DNA from: Hofstenia miamia
Lineage: Eukaryota > Xenacoelomorpha > Acoela > Hofsteniidae
Reading direction: 5' to 3'
DNA length: 64,000 nucleotides
NCBI GenBank assembly: GCA_900660155.1
Contig: CABFPE010000339.1
Location: 242,038-306,037 of the forward strand
A program made the translations under genes and the position numbers. The notes under the pieces are model-generated. The model was not told the origin of the DNA and ran no database searches. It saw nothing but the letters and a program-made list of their open reading frames with translations. This document shows, piece by piece, positions 20,147 to 33,769 of the stretch; position 1 is the first letter of the stretch, and every line of letters begins with the position of its first letter.

Positions 20147-23100
20147 GAGAAAGAGAGAGAGAGAATTGTCCATAGTTCTGGGTTATCACTCTTAGGACCA
20201 CTTTTGCTATTAGACATTTCAGGAAAAACCTGATTACAACATTTCGTCCCTCGCTAAGCGGAAATCCTGCCTATATCCTTTCTTGTAGAAATTAACCTGC
20301 ACTGGTTTTTGCATTTCTGGAAGTTTATGTTTCATAAAAACTCTACTTTTTTGAAATTATGATATAAAACTAGAATGAATATTCAAGATATAGCATTTTG
20401 ACAACTTTTTGACAAACAGTCCAAACAAGTTTACTAGGGCATTCTCTGTTAAAATGTCCCCAGAAAAACATTACAAAAATTATTATTATTCAACTTCCAG
20501 ATTGATTCCTGTAAACAGAATTGGGTAATGATGTATTTCCAGATTACCTACTAGAAATGAGAGCTACTGAAAATTAAACATTACATGTTTTATTTATAAC
20601 AAGTTTTATATTTTTGAGGTATAAATCACTAACCCCATAAACAATTTATATAAATGTATAGATCGCTTTTGATTAACCCTAAACCTAATTTAAAGTTAAA
20701 TTTCAAATTTTCAAGTAATAATTGAAATCAAAGATTAATCAACAGCTAGACACTAGTTTTCCCAGCGTAAATATTAAAACCATTGATTTTAACAAATTCA
20801 AAGGTGTACTAAACTTGGACTGGAAGTTTATTTAATTGCTTCCTCTGTTTCTTTATCTCCGACTCTGATAGTTTACTGAATAGCTTTGAATTTATAATGG
20901 AACAACTACATATTTGAAAATAATACTTTCAGGAACATTTAATAATCATTATCCCTTTATGGAAAACAACGGCTTTCCTATTCATGATTTAAACTTTACC
21001 TGAAAGGGATTTATAAATAATTGAGTACTCTTTAAAAAACAAGGGTGACAAAAGTCAGAGAATAACTGAGTAGCTCTTATGCAGTAGGAGGTTTCTTTTT
21101 GGCTAAGTACAAACGCATAAAATATTTATTTTTTAAATTTCAAATCATATGGAATAGTACTTAATAAGTTTAATAGATTTGTAATAGATTTGCTATAGTA
21201 TAATAATCAAATAATAAGATACGCATTATTTTGCAATTTGCTGTGTAAGAAACATACTATGGAGGAAAGAAAGTCGTATATGCTAAAATCGGGAGCAAAC
21301 TCTTGGTGGTCAATCAATATTATGATACTAATATTACTAAGAACCGGGTTTTTATAAAACCAGCATGCTGTCCATATATTCAGAAAATTTTTTCCAAGCT
21401 TATTAAAAAATTTAAAATCGCGAGATGTGAATTTCTGAACGTGCTCGAAGGCTTTCGTGAAATTTTGTTCTAATGTATATCGTTCTGCCTGAAATACTTG
21501 AAAAAAACAACTATATAATTTCAAATTTCGATTTTTAACATTTTTTCCTGATGCATCGAAAGACAATCCAATTCCTTGGCAGCTTTTGTTAAACTAAACT
21601 ATCAAGTGTCTTCTAAAAGCTTAAAATCATTTTCCCATGTGTTAGAACAAAAAACCATCACAAATATCAAAAGAATCCTATGTAGGTAAACTTTCACCTG
21701 AATTTGTATAACACTACGTAGTACAATTTAACTAAACTATTTCTAATCAATTAAAGTCTTTTACTGATTTTAAATGGATTATAATTAAGGATATACTCTT
21801 AGTAAAATTATAGTTAGAAGCTGTCTATGGATTTAAAATTTAAAGTGTTTCAAAATTATTAAAATATCAGACAAAATATTTATATTAATGTGCTGCAGGT
21901 GTTAAATGAACGGCAACATCACATATTATACAGTTCGTGCAAAATTAATCTAAGATAAGCACTCGGTTTTTAATTGCAGCAAGTGACAGACGAATTTGAA
22001 TGATATTGCGCGTTCGTAAAATGTGCGGCTGTTTTTCAAAAATTTATTGTTATTTTGTTTATAGGCTTTTGCAGAAAATATAAAACAATATCTGGTTGCA
22101 TTAATGTCCGATTTGTAGCATTTACGGAAAATCGAATGGGAAATAGACAATATTTTCTTAGCTTAAGCAGCCATTGTTCGATTATATGCTTCACTGCCGC
22201 CGCGAGTTTATCTGCCTGCTGATTTAATTCAATTAACCTAAATAATTTTATAAAAAATTGTTTTGACATCTACCAATAATAATGCCAACTCGAGGAAATT
22301 AGTGAAACAATTGATTTGCTATTGCCAAAATCGCTAGCACATGTTGTTTAAGCTCTATAAATGTTTTAACTTTTCAAACTATTCAGCACTGTTCCAAACA
22401 CATTTCAGATTTTAAATAAATACATACAGTTTATTTCATTTCCAAATACCTGCAACATTACAATTGAATATATGTAAAATAAATGAATTGCTCTTTTCAA
22501 CTATATCACTTTACACAACTCAGAGATGCTAGTGGGCTAAGCTGTTTATTAGAGGTCTATCACTTGGACATCAACCTAGCATAGGATAAAATTTACACTT
22601 ATAATTCTGTACTGAGTTGGGTCTCGCCTTGGCCCAGCTTATACCGAGTTAGTACTGGACTTGTCATTGTGAAACTAGTTGATTTGCTTAAGTTGTATGA
22701 ATTACTAAGGGCTCCAATTACTACTTATATATCTTCCAAAATATTTTGAGATTGAAAGGGAAAAGAATTAATACTTTCGATAATTAATTTGCAAGCACAG
22801 ACTCATGTGAATTAACAAATGAAAAGTTGGAATGGACTAGTTATATTCGCATGCCTATTAAACAACTGATGCCGAAACCTTTCATAATTCAATTCAAGAA
22901 ACACTTTCGTTAACTTCCTCTAATAATACCATAATCCTATTTCCTTAGTTTGATGGTTTCTTCTCATAAGAAAATCTTGTGATTATATGTTATTGTCTAT
23001 TAACATTGCTTGACAAAGTAGCGATAATTTTTGCATCACTCAGAAATTTAATTCCTTAGTTGACGTCTTAAATTAGTTTACGAACTAATGAAACCCAATG

Positions 23101-23659
23101 AGAAAGCCTTTCAATTTAACCATTATTTTGGTTTTACGGTGAAACAGTTTTGGGCAGAACAATCTAATTATGTTACATTAGCTTTTTATAAATAATAAGA
23201 GTAAAATCAGCATTTTACAACCTGAATTCGAACTTATTCAAAATTAGTATTTGTACTTTATTCTTTAAACAATTGAAAAATTAACTTTGAGGCTGTAAAA
23301 ATTTAAATTTTCAATAAGATTCATAAAATTCTGGAATTTTTTGATAAATTTGTTAAATAGAAAAGTCGCTAAACCATATTCACTAAGTTTATGCAAAGAG
23401 CATCATTTTGGAAAAGTCTTGATCAACTAATATTTTTATAGCTTTTCGAAATAAATTTTCATTTATTTGTTAACAAAACTTTATAGCAAGTAATATCAAT
23501 TTCTTTTAATCTTTTTTTCAGTATTTTTATCCATTACATTTTTAATGAAGTTAATATATTATAAAATTGTTAATAGTTAATATGTATAAAAATTGAGTAG
23601 TTTATATTCATATTTGCAAACCACCTACCAATGAAGAGTGTGAAAAATTGTATACCATA
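18510..23659. other. Long AT-rich stretch without a supported gene
   Basis: Several short open frames exist (for example 21207-21566 minus and 22036-22269 minus, the latter starting MSKQFFIKLFRLIELNQQAD with a more complex composition than its surroundings). None matches a family I know or has convincing splice structure. A slightly GC-richer patch at about 22525-22690 is also unassigned. Confidence 0.45.
20081..20165. repeat. Compound (TA)n-(GA)n microsatellite
   Basis: TATATATGTATATA runs grade into GAGAAAGAGAGAGAGAGA at the right end. Confidence 0.95.
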
Positions 23660-25506
23660 TACATGAGGATCTACCAAGCGTAACACAGTGCTGAGGAAAA
23701 AACCTCATAGCACCACTAGCCTCTGGTGATCAAGATTTCCTTGACTGTCTCCTCGCTTCAGGACCTAGATTGCTATATGAAGGGCTAACTTTGCACAGTC
23801 CTAGTGTGGGATTGTATGAGGTTGCTTCAGTGGCCAACTAAATGTCAAGGAAGTCGCCTTTTACAAAGTGGCGCCCCTAAAAAGATAGATAGTTGAAATG
23901 GGAACGAGAAACAAAGCAGAGAGAATAAGGGTACCCCAAGGACGAGGGGGACACAGAGCTGCAGCTCATGCAGACTCGTCCAACTATCTCATCGGCCTTC
24001 TCAATGCTCGAACTCTCAACGACAAGGATAACCTTGAATCATTAATTAACGCTATGATCTCAAGAGGCTTGGACATGGTGTTGTTGTGTGAGATTCACCT
24101 AAAGGGCGAAGTGGCTATACGGTTGTGTCACATGGATATTATCTTTACAGTGTAGGTCACGGTACAAGGCTGTCTTTCAAAAGTGGGCTATTTTCAGGCG
24201 TAAGTGACTTTATTGTTACCTACGCACCAATTGAATGCAACTACATTGAGAAAGACTTGGCTGAGTTCTACAGCAATCTCAACAAGGTCATATCTGAGTG
24301 CCAATCAAGAAGTAAATTCCTTTTGGCAGGGGACTTTAACTGCAGAATAGGCAAATCCATGAACTCTATTCCTGGAGTGATTGGAAACTTTGCTACTGCA
24401 AATCATAATTCACTAAACGGTGATACGCTGGTACACTTCTTTGTTGATCAGAAGCTAGCTCTGGCAAAATCCGTTTTTCAGGCACAAGTGGGTGCATAGT
24501 ATCTCATGGACGCATCCAGGTACAGATACGCGGGCCTTATTGGACTATTTTATAGTTCCATGTGAAATACTGATCATGGATCTCCTGCATTTTACCAGAA
24601 AGGGCGGAGGGCGCAGTAAGCGTCTTAAGGATTTTTGCAGTGGGAAAAATCGACAACCTACGGGCACGCAACCCCAGTTGTCTCTCCTGCAATTCGCGTT
24701 CATTAGGGATGCTTATGAAGCAAGTTTTAGGCAACTTTTGTCAGAAGGGATATGAATTTTGAATAGGGATATGAACGGTCGATTGCATGCACAGCGCACT
24801 AAAAACCCTTCCTCAGTATTACCAAATTCCGAAAGTAGACCTATTCTGCGAGTGCGAGGATCTTAAGGGGACGGTTGAACACAAGTGTGCAATTAAACGT
24901 GTATTCTTAAGTTGCAAAACAAAAACATCCAAAGGAATTATTTCAGGGCGGCAAGGGCAGTGAATGCATCAGGTGGCGTAAACTGGCCATCCTTACTTAA
25001 GCATTGGATACTCTTGATGAAGCTGGAGATGGCGGCGACTGGGGCGGCATCAAGAGATGTATTTAACACTAGAAGTACCAAACGTGTCAAAATTGATTCA
25101 AATTAAAATTTTGTTTACTTGCGTATGCATTCATTAAAAACGATACCAAGTATATACACCTCCAAAAATATCGATAATCTATTTGAATTTAAATTGCTAA
25201 AATTTTTTTCATTCTTTTACATAATTTTTTAATTGAAATGCTACATGTAAAATGAATCTCAATGAGTAATGGTACTTCTAGTGTTAAGAGCTTGTTAGAT
25301 TGAAACATGATGGGCTGCGTGACAATAAAGCCAGACCTAAGCCAATGAAGTTCATTAAGCACTTCTCGAAATTGTTTAAAGAGTCTGCTAATGATGAAGA
25401 TACAAAGGCATTCATTGATAAGGTGGATCTATCCGCACCTGAAGTCTTGGGATTGAAATTGAACTGCCAACCAATTGAAATGATTACCAACAAGATCATG
25501 CAATAA
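23660..25506 (+). mobile_element. Non-LTR retrotransposon (LINE), 5' part with APE-type endonuclease
   Basis: GC content rises sharply at about 23660. After about 240 bases of leader, an ATG at 23898 opens a frame reading NARTLNDKDNLESLINAM. This is followed in other frames by FIVTYAPIE, LLAGDFNCRIGK (the GDFN active-site motif), then DTRALLDYFIVP, the end of an exonuclease-endonuclease-phosphatase domain. The pattern resembles the endonuclease of RTE/CR1/Jockey-type LINEs, the 'craniofacial development protein 2-like' group. A later frame (25300-25506, KHFSKLFKESANDEDTKAF) resembles the linker before the reverse transcriptase. The RT itself is not present. At least three frame changes and internal stops show it is dead. 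A TTAA-flanked MITE interrupts it. Confidence 0.75.
25063..25287. mobile_element. piggyBac-type MITE (225 bp) inside the LINE
   Basis: Both ends are a perfect 18-bp inverted repeat, TTAACACTAGAAGTACCA, counting the TTAA target site at each end. The interior is AT-rich and non-coding. The LINE-like sequence continues on both sides, so the insertion came after the LINE. Confidence 0.85.
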
Positions 25507-27388
25507 TCACCTAAGTTTAAATTTAAAAATACATTAGTTGTTCGTATTTTTAAATTTGCTAAATGATAGGAGAAAAATCTAAATAATATATATATATATA
25601 TATATATAATATATAAATTAATTTTACTTGAAAAAATGACAACCTAAATTAGTCATCACTATTGCACGTGGTAAATTAAAATTTTTTCTCTATTGTATTT
25701 ACATTTAAGTAATAGTTTAAGTAGAAATCTGGTCAAATATGCCGTAAACAATTTATTTGCTCTGCATGTTTGATTGAACGAAAAATTAATTTTAAGAAAC
25801 GGAAATCATTCCGATTTGCCTTTTGATCTTCGCAAAACTTAATAAAAGGAACTAAACGGAAAATTAAATCAAATTATATTTAAGTACATGTAATTGTTTC
25901 AATTTCAATTTAGTCCAATATGTATCTTTTGTTCATTAACACTCGAATTCCAGAAAAGGGCATGAATATTGGGTTTAACGGGTCTGGATTGGACACATAT
26001 TCAGTTAATTCAGCTTTGCATTTGTATTCGCATAGTTAATAAAGAGGAAAGAAAGTTTTCGAGACCACTGAAATTATCTTATTTTTGGAGTAACCTAGCA
26101 TAATTTCTCAAAATATATTATGGAAGGAAGGAAGGAAGCAAAATGTCTATATTTAGAGTTGCTTTTTACAAAGTATGATACTGTATACTACTCTAAATAG
26201 CGTCGAAAATGAACAATACAAATAAAACAACAAATACATATACAAAAATGAATTTTCACAAACGCACTAAAAGCTAGGAGCTTGGGTTATGGTGAATTTA
26301 GATGCGGTATATTGAATACAGTAAATATTATAGAAGTTGTAAAAGTATGAATGTGCTTAAAAATTTCGTTTTAGGTACTCTTAGTATATGAATTTGTAGA
26401 TAAATTACTCCATATATTTATGCATGTGTTGAGAAATAATTTTTTCATTGTTTTTGTTTTATTTAAGATACTTAATTTTGAGAAAATTAGAACGGTGGCA
26501 TAGAATAATAATATTTACTATCTTAAGGAACATATATGTAAATAAAACACTGTGGGTTTAGAAAACTTTTTGTAAATTTTTTTATTTCTGTATTTGTGTT
26601 ATTTAAATTATTAACTGCTGATTTTATGGCACATTGTATTCGCATATTAAATTTTTCAAAATTTGTTGATTTATGTTGGTATAAAGTATTTTCATAATTA
26701 AAGTGACTTAATTTTAATATGTGAATTAAAATTTTGCTGTGATTGGAAGCTGCTGAGTATATTGCTAAGAGCCTTAATTTAAATAGCCATTTTCTTAATA
26801 TCATAACTTATTCATTTTATATAATTATGTTGAGAATAAAAAATTATAGCTAAATATTTGAAAGAATTAACTTGATTTATGTATGTACCAAAACTTTAGT
26901 TTATACTGAGAAACATTTACCGAGGTATTGTTAGATTTAGTTCTAATTAAACAAAATTCAGTTTAGATTGGTATTTCCTTAGTTAGGGAAAATATTATGA
27001 AGGAAAAAAGCCATTTTCTTCAAGAAATTTTAGACATTTCAGGAGACTTATATGAACCAAACAATATAGTATCGCCGACATTATAATGTGGTCTGATTAC
27101 TCAAATCGCTAACATACATATTGAATATTAAAGGTCCCAAAATTTTTCTTGTGGAACAGTATTTTAATAAGAGTTCGGAAAATTCCATTTAGTTTAAGTC
27201 TTTGTCTATGATTATGGAGTTAGCTGTTTATTAATTCTGAACTTTTGTTTGAGAAGTCCAAAATTTTTGTTTTGTAATTAAGTGTTATAGTAGATATAGT
27301 AAAAAACTTTTTCGGATTTATGCATACAACGGCTCATTAATTTTAATGGTATTTCTGCAACTTTCGGTAGCTATTAACAAAGCATCAC
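25507..27388. other. AT-rich stretch
   Basis: Holds a (TA)n tract at about 25588-25616 and a short (GGAA)n run near 26121-26137. No gene recognised. Confidence 0.5.
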
Positions 27389-27594
27389 CAGGGGCGTACG
27401 CAAGATTTTCTGATAGGGAAGACATTTAAGTCTTTATCAAGTGAGACCTTAAAATGCAATTTAGGACCTTTGCTTTTAATCATTTTTTAGTAATTTTCAG
27501 AAAATTTTTTGATATAATCAATCAAAATCAATATTAAGAACCTGACGGGAGGGTGGCGGACATTCCACCATTTAATCCCCTGCGTACGCGATTG
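27389..27594. mobile_element. hAT-type MITE, 206 bp
   Basis: Ends are CAGGGGCGTACGCA and (reverse complement) CAATCGCGTACGCA, 11 of 14 matching. Flanks AGCATCAC (27381-27388) and AACATCAC (27595-27602) form an 8-bp target duplication with one mismatch. No coding capacity. Confidence 0.7.
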
Positions 27595-28103
27595 AACATC
27601 ACTACACTAGTAGATATACACTTACGAAAAACCATTTTGATTTTACTAATTCAGGTTATGTTTACATTAATATTTGTTAAGTTGAACAAAAAGCATTCTT
27701 TCTAATCTTCTACTAAATGACGATGTAGTAGATATATGTCTTTAGCTCAAACAATCTCTTGAGTAATCGTTTTTATATAGTGGAATAATATTTGATAGTT
27801 TTTTTAATTGATCAGGAAAAGTCGAATACTACATACATGGATTTATAATGAAGCAAAATGGTTCAACTCTTATATCTGGAGCAATTTTTAGAAACCAAGT
27901 TGGGATCATGTGGGGCCACTAGATTTGTTCTTTAAAAATTGAGTATATTTATAATTTCAAACTTAGTCACGAACCTGTAAAAGAAAAACGGCACTATAGG
28001 TCGAACTTCATTGGCATTAATGAGAATATGTACAACGTTATAATTGCCTATGTTGCAAAACACTTCATTAAATATTTGTCGTAGTCTTTTCGTGTGTAGA
28101 CAT
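27595..28103. other. AT-rich stretch between two hAT-type elements
   Basis: No feature recognised. It ends with the 8-bp target duplication GTAGACAT (28096-28103) of the next element. Confidence 0.5.
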
Positions 28104-30721
28104 TAGGGTGCATCAAACGCCCTCATATCGGAAAATCAATGTCACTGGGCGATTTTATTGTGCCACTTGGTCTAAAAACAATTTATTTTGAGTTTCAGAA
28201 AATTTGAAGTTCACGTAGGGGGTCAACCTCAAGCTTGAAAATGACGTCATCAAGACTACCCCAAATTTTGCTTTTTTCATGAAAAAACGGTATATTTTCA
28301 AAATTAATATAGAAATTTTGAAATAAAATTACATAATTTGGTGTGTTAAGCCATTAATACGATTTTTTGAATTTATCAAGAGTAGCTAGCTAAATAACAT
28401 ATGAATAATTAACGATGATGTCATCAAAAATACATTTAAATTTGCTTTTTTTATTGAAAACGACCTATTTTGATATTAAACTTAGAATGTTTGAACGATC
28501 ATTACAAATACTAAATGCATCAAATTTTCTAAATATTGATATTATTTAATGGAATGTTGATGACAATTTAAATTAACCAATCATGTAAGTGATCATTACT
28601 GGAACAATAAAATAAAAAGCCAGTTAAGAAACCTTTTAAAATTCAAAATAATTGGATATTAGAGATGTAACATCATCCTGAAGATAAATAGTATAAACAG
28701 GTAAGTTACAATGTAACATGTAATTATTTATGAATCAAATCGAATAATCTTATTTAACAAACAATCATTTACAAAAACTTGATTGAAGTTTGAGTATCAA
28801 CAGTCAACAAACAGCAGGTAAGATAATCATTTTTTACCACATCTTAGACTCGGAATTTCTTTTCTATTAGAGTCAACTACTTGAAGAGTGTTTTGGTAAT
28901 GAGCCTCTATTTTCGAGCTGCAGAGAAAATCGTTGCTAAGTTTTAAATTTCTTTCTGCAGCATCGTTCACAATATTCAGTGATTTCACTTTAGACATTGC
29001 TACATTGTATGATACACTTGTATCTCACTCAGTAACAGGAAGCACAAGAAAGTCACTATCCAGTCTGAGCAACTTGAACATGTACCAAGAGTCGACCCCT
29101 ATTAAATTAGAGAGAGTCGTTTTTTTATCCACTTTTGAAAAAGTGGGTTTGCCGTATCCAGAACCGAATCGTCCAAGGGGCAACTTATTGAATGTTTCTT
29201 CATCAGGCCGGCAATCAATCAGGTTTTGTGCCATTTTCTGGCGAATATCATTAGTTACTTGACTGCTGAACAAGGACATCGGCACCATTTCAGCGGTCAT
29301 GTACCATAAATGTCGATCAAATGCAGCGAGAGCACTTTTCGATGCTATTGAATCGATTTTATCATAGTCCAATAATAAGTTATGATAGAGTTTTAAATCG
29401 TTCCAAGGCGCTTCAAGTGGAGAAGCGCAAGTTGCCCACCACTTGAAACAAAGAAGACTTGCAAAATTGTAAAATCTACGCAACTTTGGTACTTGATGTG
29501 TGGCAGTTATTGTTCCCCGTGGAAAAGTTTTGATATCATTTTTTAACAACTATATTTAAAACACTTTACCCATCTATCGGGCTTTGTGCACTGCCCCAGG
29601 CCTCAACAACGTAAGTTGATCATAGTCGTCACAGAGGTAAGCTTTAACTAATTTACTAAATTCCTGATAATCATCACGGGTGTATTTTACCGTTTTTTCA
29701 GATCCAGGGATAGTTTCATCAATCAAATTTCCGATTAACTCCTGAATATCTTTACAATACGAATTCATGTCAAATGCACATAAGTTTTCCTTATTCAATG
29801 GAAGAGCATCAAAATTAGAATGAAACCGATTAAACAATGAGTCTTCAGGTGACTTAGCAGCTTCAATATAGAGATCATCAGAAACATGACTTTCTATTAC
29901 CTCACCAATATGATGCCAGGATACCGACCAAAGCATGGTCTTACAAAGAGCCTCTTGAATACTGATACACCCACCAGTGATATGCCCAGTGTTACTTGAT
30001 GTCGTGTCAAAAACCATATTTACGATATTTTCTGCATAATCCCAGGAGTCCAGAAGAGACATTGTTTTTTCGCATATGATTTCACCAGCTTTACAATCGG
30101 AACCACACGGATAACTTGGTGTACCCAATAACTTTACATCTTCTGAATTACCAACAAGAACCGCTAATCTTTCTTCGCTTTATATTTGTTGGTCAATGTC
30201 GGCAATTTCTTGCCATCCCAATGTAGAGAAGCCATGTCCGGAGCAGTCTATCCATCTTTAATAGAATTCGCCAATCGTTTGCGATGAGCAAAACACACTT
30301 AAATATGTATTTTGAATTCAAACATTCTATATTTAATATCGAAACAGGTAGTTTTTTAATGAAAAAGGCAAATTTGAAGTTATTTTTGATGACGTCATCA
30401 TTGATTATACATATGTTATTTAGCTAGCTACTCTTGATAAATTCAAAAAATCATATTAATGGCTTAACACACCAAATTATGTAATTTTAGTTCAAAATTT
30501 CTATATTAATTTTGAAAATATACCGTTTTTTTCATGAAAAAAGAAAAATTTGTGGTATTTTTCATGACGTCATCTTCAAGCTTAAGGTTGACCCCCTACA
30601 TGACCTTCAAATTTTCTGAAACTTAAAATATAATGTTTTTAGAGCAAGTGGCACAATAAAATCACCCAATGAAGGTTTTATGTCAGTTTCTTTAAAATCA
30701 TGGGGCGTTTGATGCACCCTA
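28104..30721 (-). mobile_element. hAT-type DNA transposon with about 400-bp inverted ends
   Basis: The element is bounded by TAGGGTGCATCAAACGCCC and its reverse complement and flanked by a perfect 8-bp duplication GTAGACAT (28096-28103 and 30722-30729), which fits the hAT target pattern nTnnnnAn. The inverted ends extend for about 400 bases (28104-28495 against 30321-30721) with scattered differences and small indels. Between them lies a decayed transposase on the minus strand. The total length is 2618 bp. Confidence 0.9.
28830..30275 (-). pseudogene. Decayed DDE-type transposase of the hAT-type element
   Basis: Read on the minus strand, blocks known from a widespread invertebrate transposase family appear in order: LHWDGKKLP (about 30210), then the longest open part (30128-29574) with FDTTSSNTG and WHHIGE, a second open part (29549-29025) with FDRHLWYMTAEMVPMSLF, and a C-terminal block LNIVNDAAERNLKL beyond a stop near 29022. 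The Asp residues of HWDGK and FDTT are plausible catalytic acids. The Cys that usually precedes the HH pair appears replaced by Ser. Stops occur upstream of 30128, between the two open parts, and after 29025, and the N-terminus is missing, so it is not functional. Confidence 0.8.
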
Positions 30722-31974
30722 GTAGACATTTAGCGGGCACGGGCAATTTTATAACCATTAAAATAATTTGGGGTTTGGGAATGTTTATATTTGTTCAAAT
30801 TAGATTTTTTTGTTAAAAAAACTCTGCCTTTTGAGAATTTTCAATGATATCAGGTCATAGATATTTTTTTCTGGTCAACAAATGTCTAAATATAATAAAA
30901 AACTTTTCTAAAGTTGTTGAACATTTCATTTCGTGTTTGAGAAGAATTACTTCTATTCCAATTTTCGTTTTATTTGTAAATATGTTACAAGTTTTATAAC
31001 ATTTTTTTTAATTTCTCTTTTATTTTGATCGAATATGTTGAAGGATATTTAATTTTTTGTTTATTAGAATAAGTTATTATGAAGTCACGTCAGAGTAAGG
31101 CATCTCAGAACAAATATATTTATAAAAAGAGTCATTTTTTGAAACCAGAAAATAATCTTCAAGCTCCTATTATTTGCAGAAATGAAATCCTGGGTGGGAT
31201 GCATTAAAGTATTAGGGAAATATTGAAAGTTGACAGAAAAATTCGGAGCTTAGATTTTTCAGCAATGTTTGAAAAGTTTAAATTCCAGGTGCCGATTAAC
31301 ATTGTATTCATGTTATGTCTTAATGCTGTAATAATTTTCTCTTTCTTTTGTGCAAACAATTGTTCGAATGAAGTATATTTGGACAATATGATAGATTCAG
31401 ATGCTGCCTACTTTTGCAGTTGGTTAGGGTTTTTTAGGTGCACGCCAACCCAGAGACTTTCGTATATGCTACTGTTTGAGGCGTTATTAAACTTAGGAGT
31501 ATTTTTTATCAATTAAGAACATTAGACCACCTTTTTTACTTTATTAAAGTGCAAAGCATAGTTTCTATCGATTGAAAATAGCTTAAACTTGAACAATCAA
31601 CTGACAAGAGAGGATTTTCATGATCATTTGTAAGTCATGTTTCGGATACTCTAAGGACAAAATTTAAGCAAAGTTCTTTTACGAATTGTTTGCAATCATT
31701 TTTTATATTTTATAAAATTGGCTCTCTTACTCCTTAAATATTAAATTTATAGTAAAGTTTTATTGTATTCTTTGTAAATTTTATATTGTTGATTGAGTTA
31801 TTGAAGCTTGTCGGGGATTAATCGGACACGATATATTAATCAATAAACAGTAAAATAAAATTGTGGTAGTCCACTACAAGTGGAGTGGACTCCCTAGAAA
31901 CCTTTTTTGTCACACATCATTGACAGAATTACTTACAAGGGTGTAGCTTGCCACATATTTAAGAACGGGCACTA
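30722..31974. other. AT-rich stretch
   Basis: No supported gene. An open frame at 31223-31516 (+) has two hydrophobic stretches but matches nothing I know. Confidence 0.45.
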
Positions 31975-32245
31975 TAAATTAACCTTCTATGCTATTTCTC
32001 CACTTTGTTGATCAGTAACTCTCTCAAATATCTCTTATTCTTCTTCATTACTGACCCTAGTGTTTTAACTACTACAGGGACTTTCTCAATCTACTACATC
32101 CTTTCTTCAACTTCCACAATCTCTGTAGTTTCTCTGCCAACTCCTTGAATCTGTCAATCATATGTTTCAATTTTGCTTCTACATTTCTGTCTAACAATGT
32201 TCCCTTGCGCCGTTTTCCATTGGCCTACGTGGATCTTATACTGCC
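31975..32245 (-). mobile_element. LINE fragment, R2/CRE-like C-terminal region
   Basis: On the minus strand one frame reads KLKHMIDRFKELAEKLQRLWKL, then in another frame VVKTLGSVMKKNKRYLREL. This is the segment after the RT (EKIEKY-x-LA-x-E-x-x-RLW ... PVVVGALG) found in LINEs with a C-terminal nuclease domain. Only this piece remains, and it is frame-shifted. Confidence 0.6.
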
Positions 32246-33769
32246 AATTTTCATCCCTACACTAGCAATTGAGGTCTTCGCGTGTTGCTGGACATTTTAG
32301 TGGCCGTTTAACCATTTATGGCCTGAGGGTGAGTGAAAGTCGTATTTGAATAAAGTCGATAGTAAAAACATTTATGATTAACTACAATAAACACGTCATT
32401 GGCATTAAACGTCTTGAAAATCAAGAGGCTAGAGCTCGTAATAGACTAAATAAGTTTTTAAAAATAGCTAAAATTTTAATATCACTACAATACAACTCTC
32501 TTTTTCTAAACTTATGGAGTCTCTGAGATTCGCGCTATTGAAGTTTACGATAAATTGTAGCGTTTTTATATAATTCTGAAAGTATTTGGCCCCATTAGTC
32601 TAAATCATTTGGGCACTAAGCACATCGATTTACATTGTGTCTGTATATGTTTGTGATACAACGATATTTGCTAAAATGATTGTTAATCATTTAAATTTAA
32701 CACTAGTTTTAAAAGTTCTTAAATTTCATGTTAGAACGAATAGCTATGCTGCTACCCAAACAACATGACATTTTCGGATCACTTTTCGTGCATTAATGGT
32801 GCCAACATGGGAATTTGATTATCGGGGTCCATTGGTATTTGACAATAATGAGCATTCAAATTAACATTTCACACACCTTTCTCAACTGCATTTGTATTAA
32901 GAATTCAACACAACAAAACACAAAAAGGTTAAGTAACTGAATCGCTTTGGAATTGGTTAAAATACAAGCGAATTGAAAATTTTCAGTGCACGTCACAACG
33001 AAATTCCAAAAAGTTGAAGCCCAAATGCATAATTTGATGATTGAAAACAATGACAGTCCTAGTTTTCAATAAATATATCAGATACATATGAATTATTAGT
33101 CAATATCACCTAGTAACAGATTGCTGGGACTAATTGTAAAAGATTATACCTAGTTGCATTTATTTAAAATTAACTATTTTAATTAGAAATTTATATTCTA
33201 AGGTGCCTAGAAGTCTAGCAGAGAGACAACAAACCGGGAACTATAAAAAAACTCAATTGATTTGAATATCCTGAAAAATGAGCCTAATTCAACTTATATC
33301 TCAGTCACTAGTTACACATCAGCATAACCAAAAAAGCCTAGTAATTAGGATAAGCACAACCAATATTCAATTCATATCCAAATATATGTGTGCTAAAAAT
33401 AGTTTCTGCGAAGTCGTCTTGGCAACAAGGGTCTACTGGTTACTTTACCGTACGAATGATTGAAGAATAAATAGCTGAATTTCTAAGAAACATTAAATAT
33501 TTGTAAATGTATTTTCAAATATATATATTTCCTAACACATTAATTTGACTCAAGCCGTTCCCCTACTTTGTTTTGAGCTTTATTTTAGATGTAAATGTTA
33601 ACATTAAACCAGAGTCGGACTTGGGGCTATTTTTTAGTCCCAAACCTGGCCAATTTCAAAATACTAATTATTCAGCTGCATAATGTATTGATTAATATGT
33701 TCATAGGTCCGTCAACAATACTATTTCAATTCTGTTGGAATTCAAATTGCATTGTTACCCTTAATAAAA
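32246..33769. other. AT-rich stretch
   Basis: No recognisable gene or repeat. Short open frames (for example 33278-33463 and 33595-33786) have non-coding composition. Confidence 0.45.

Noticed and set aside
21207-22269. Minus-strand hypothetical exons (119, 66 and 77 residues)
   Set aside because: One start region has coding-like composition, but no family match, consistent splice sites or joined frame could be supported.
25930-25960. A second TTAACACT...-type MITE end
   Set aside because: The sequence resembles the 25063 MITE end only partly and no partner end was found.
28933-29262. A 109-residue plus-strand open frame
   Set aside because: Shadow of the minus-strand transposase of the hAT-type element.
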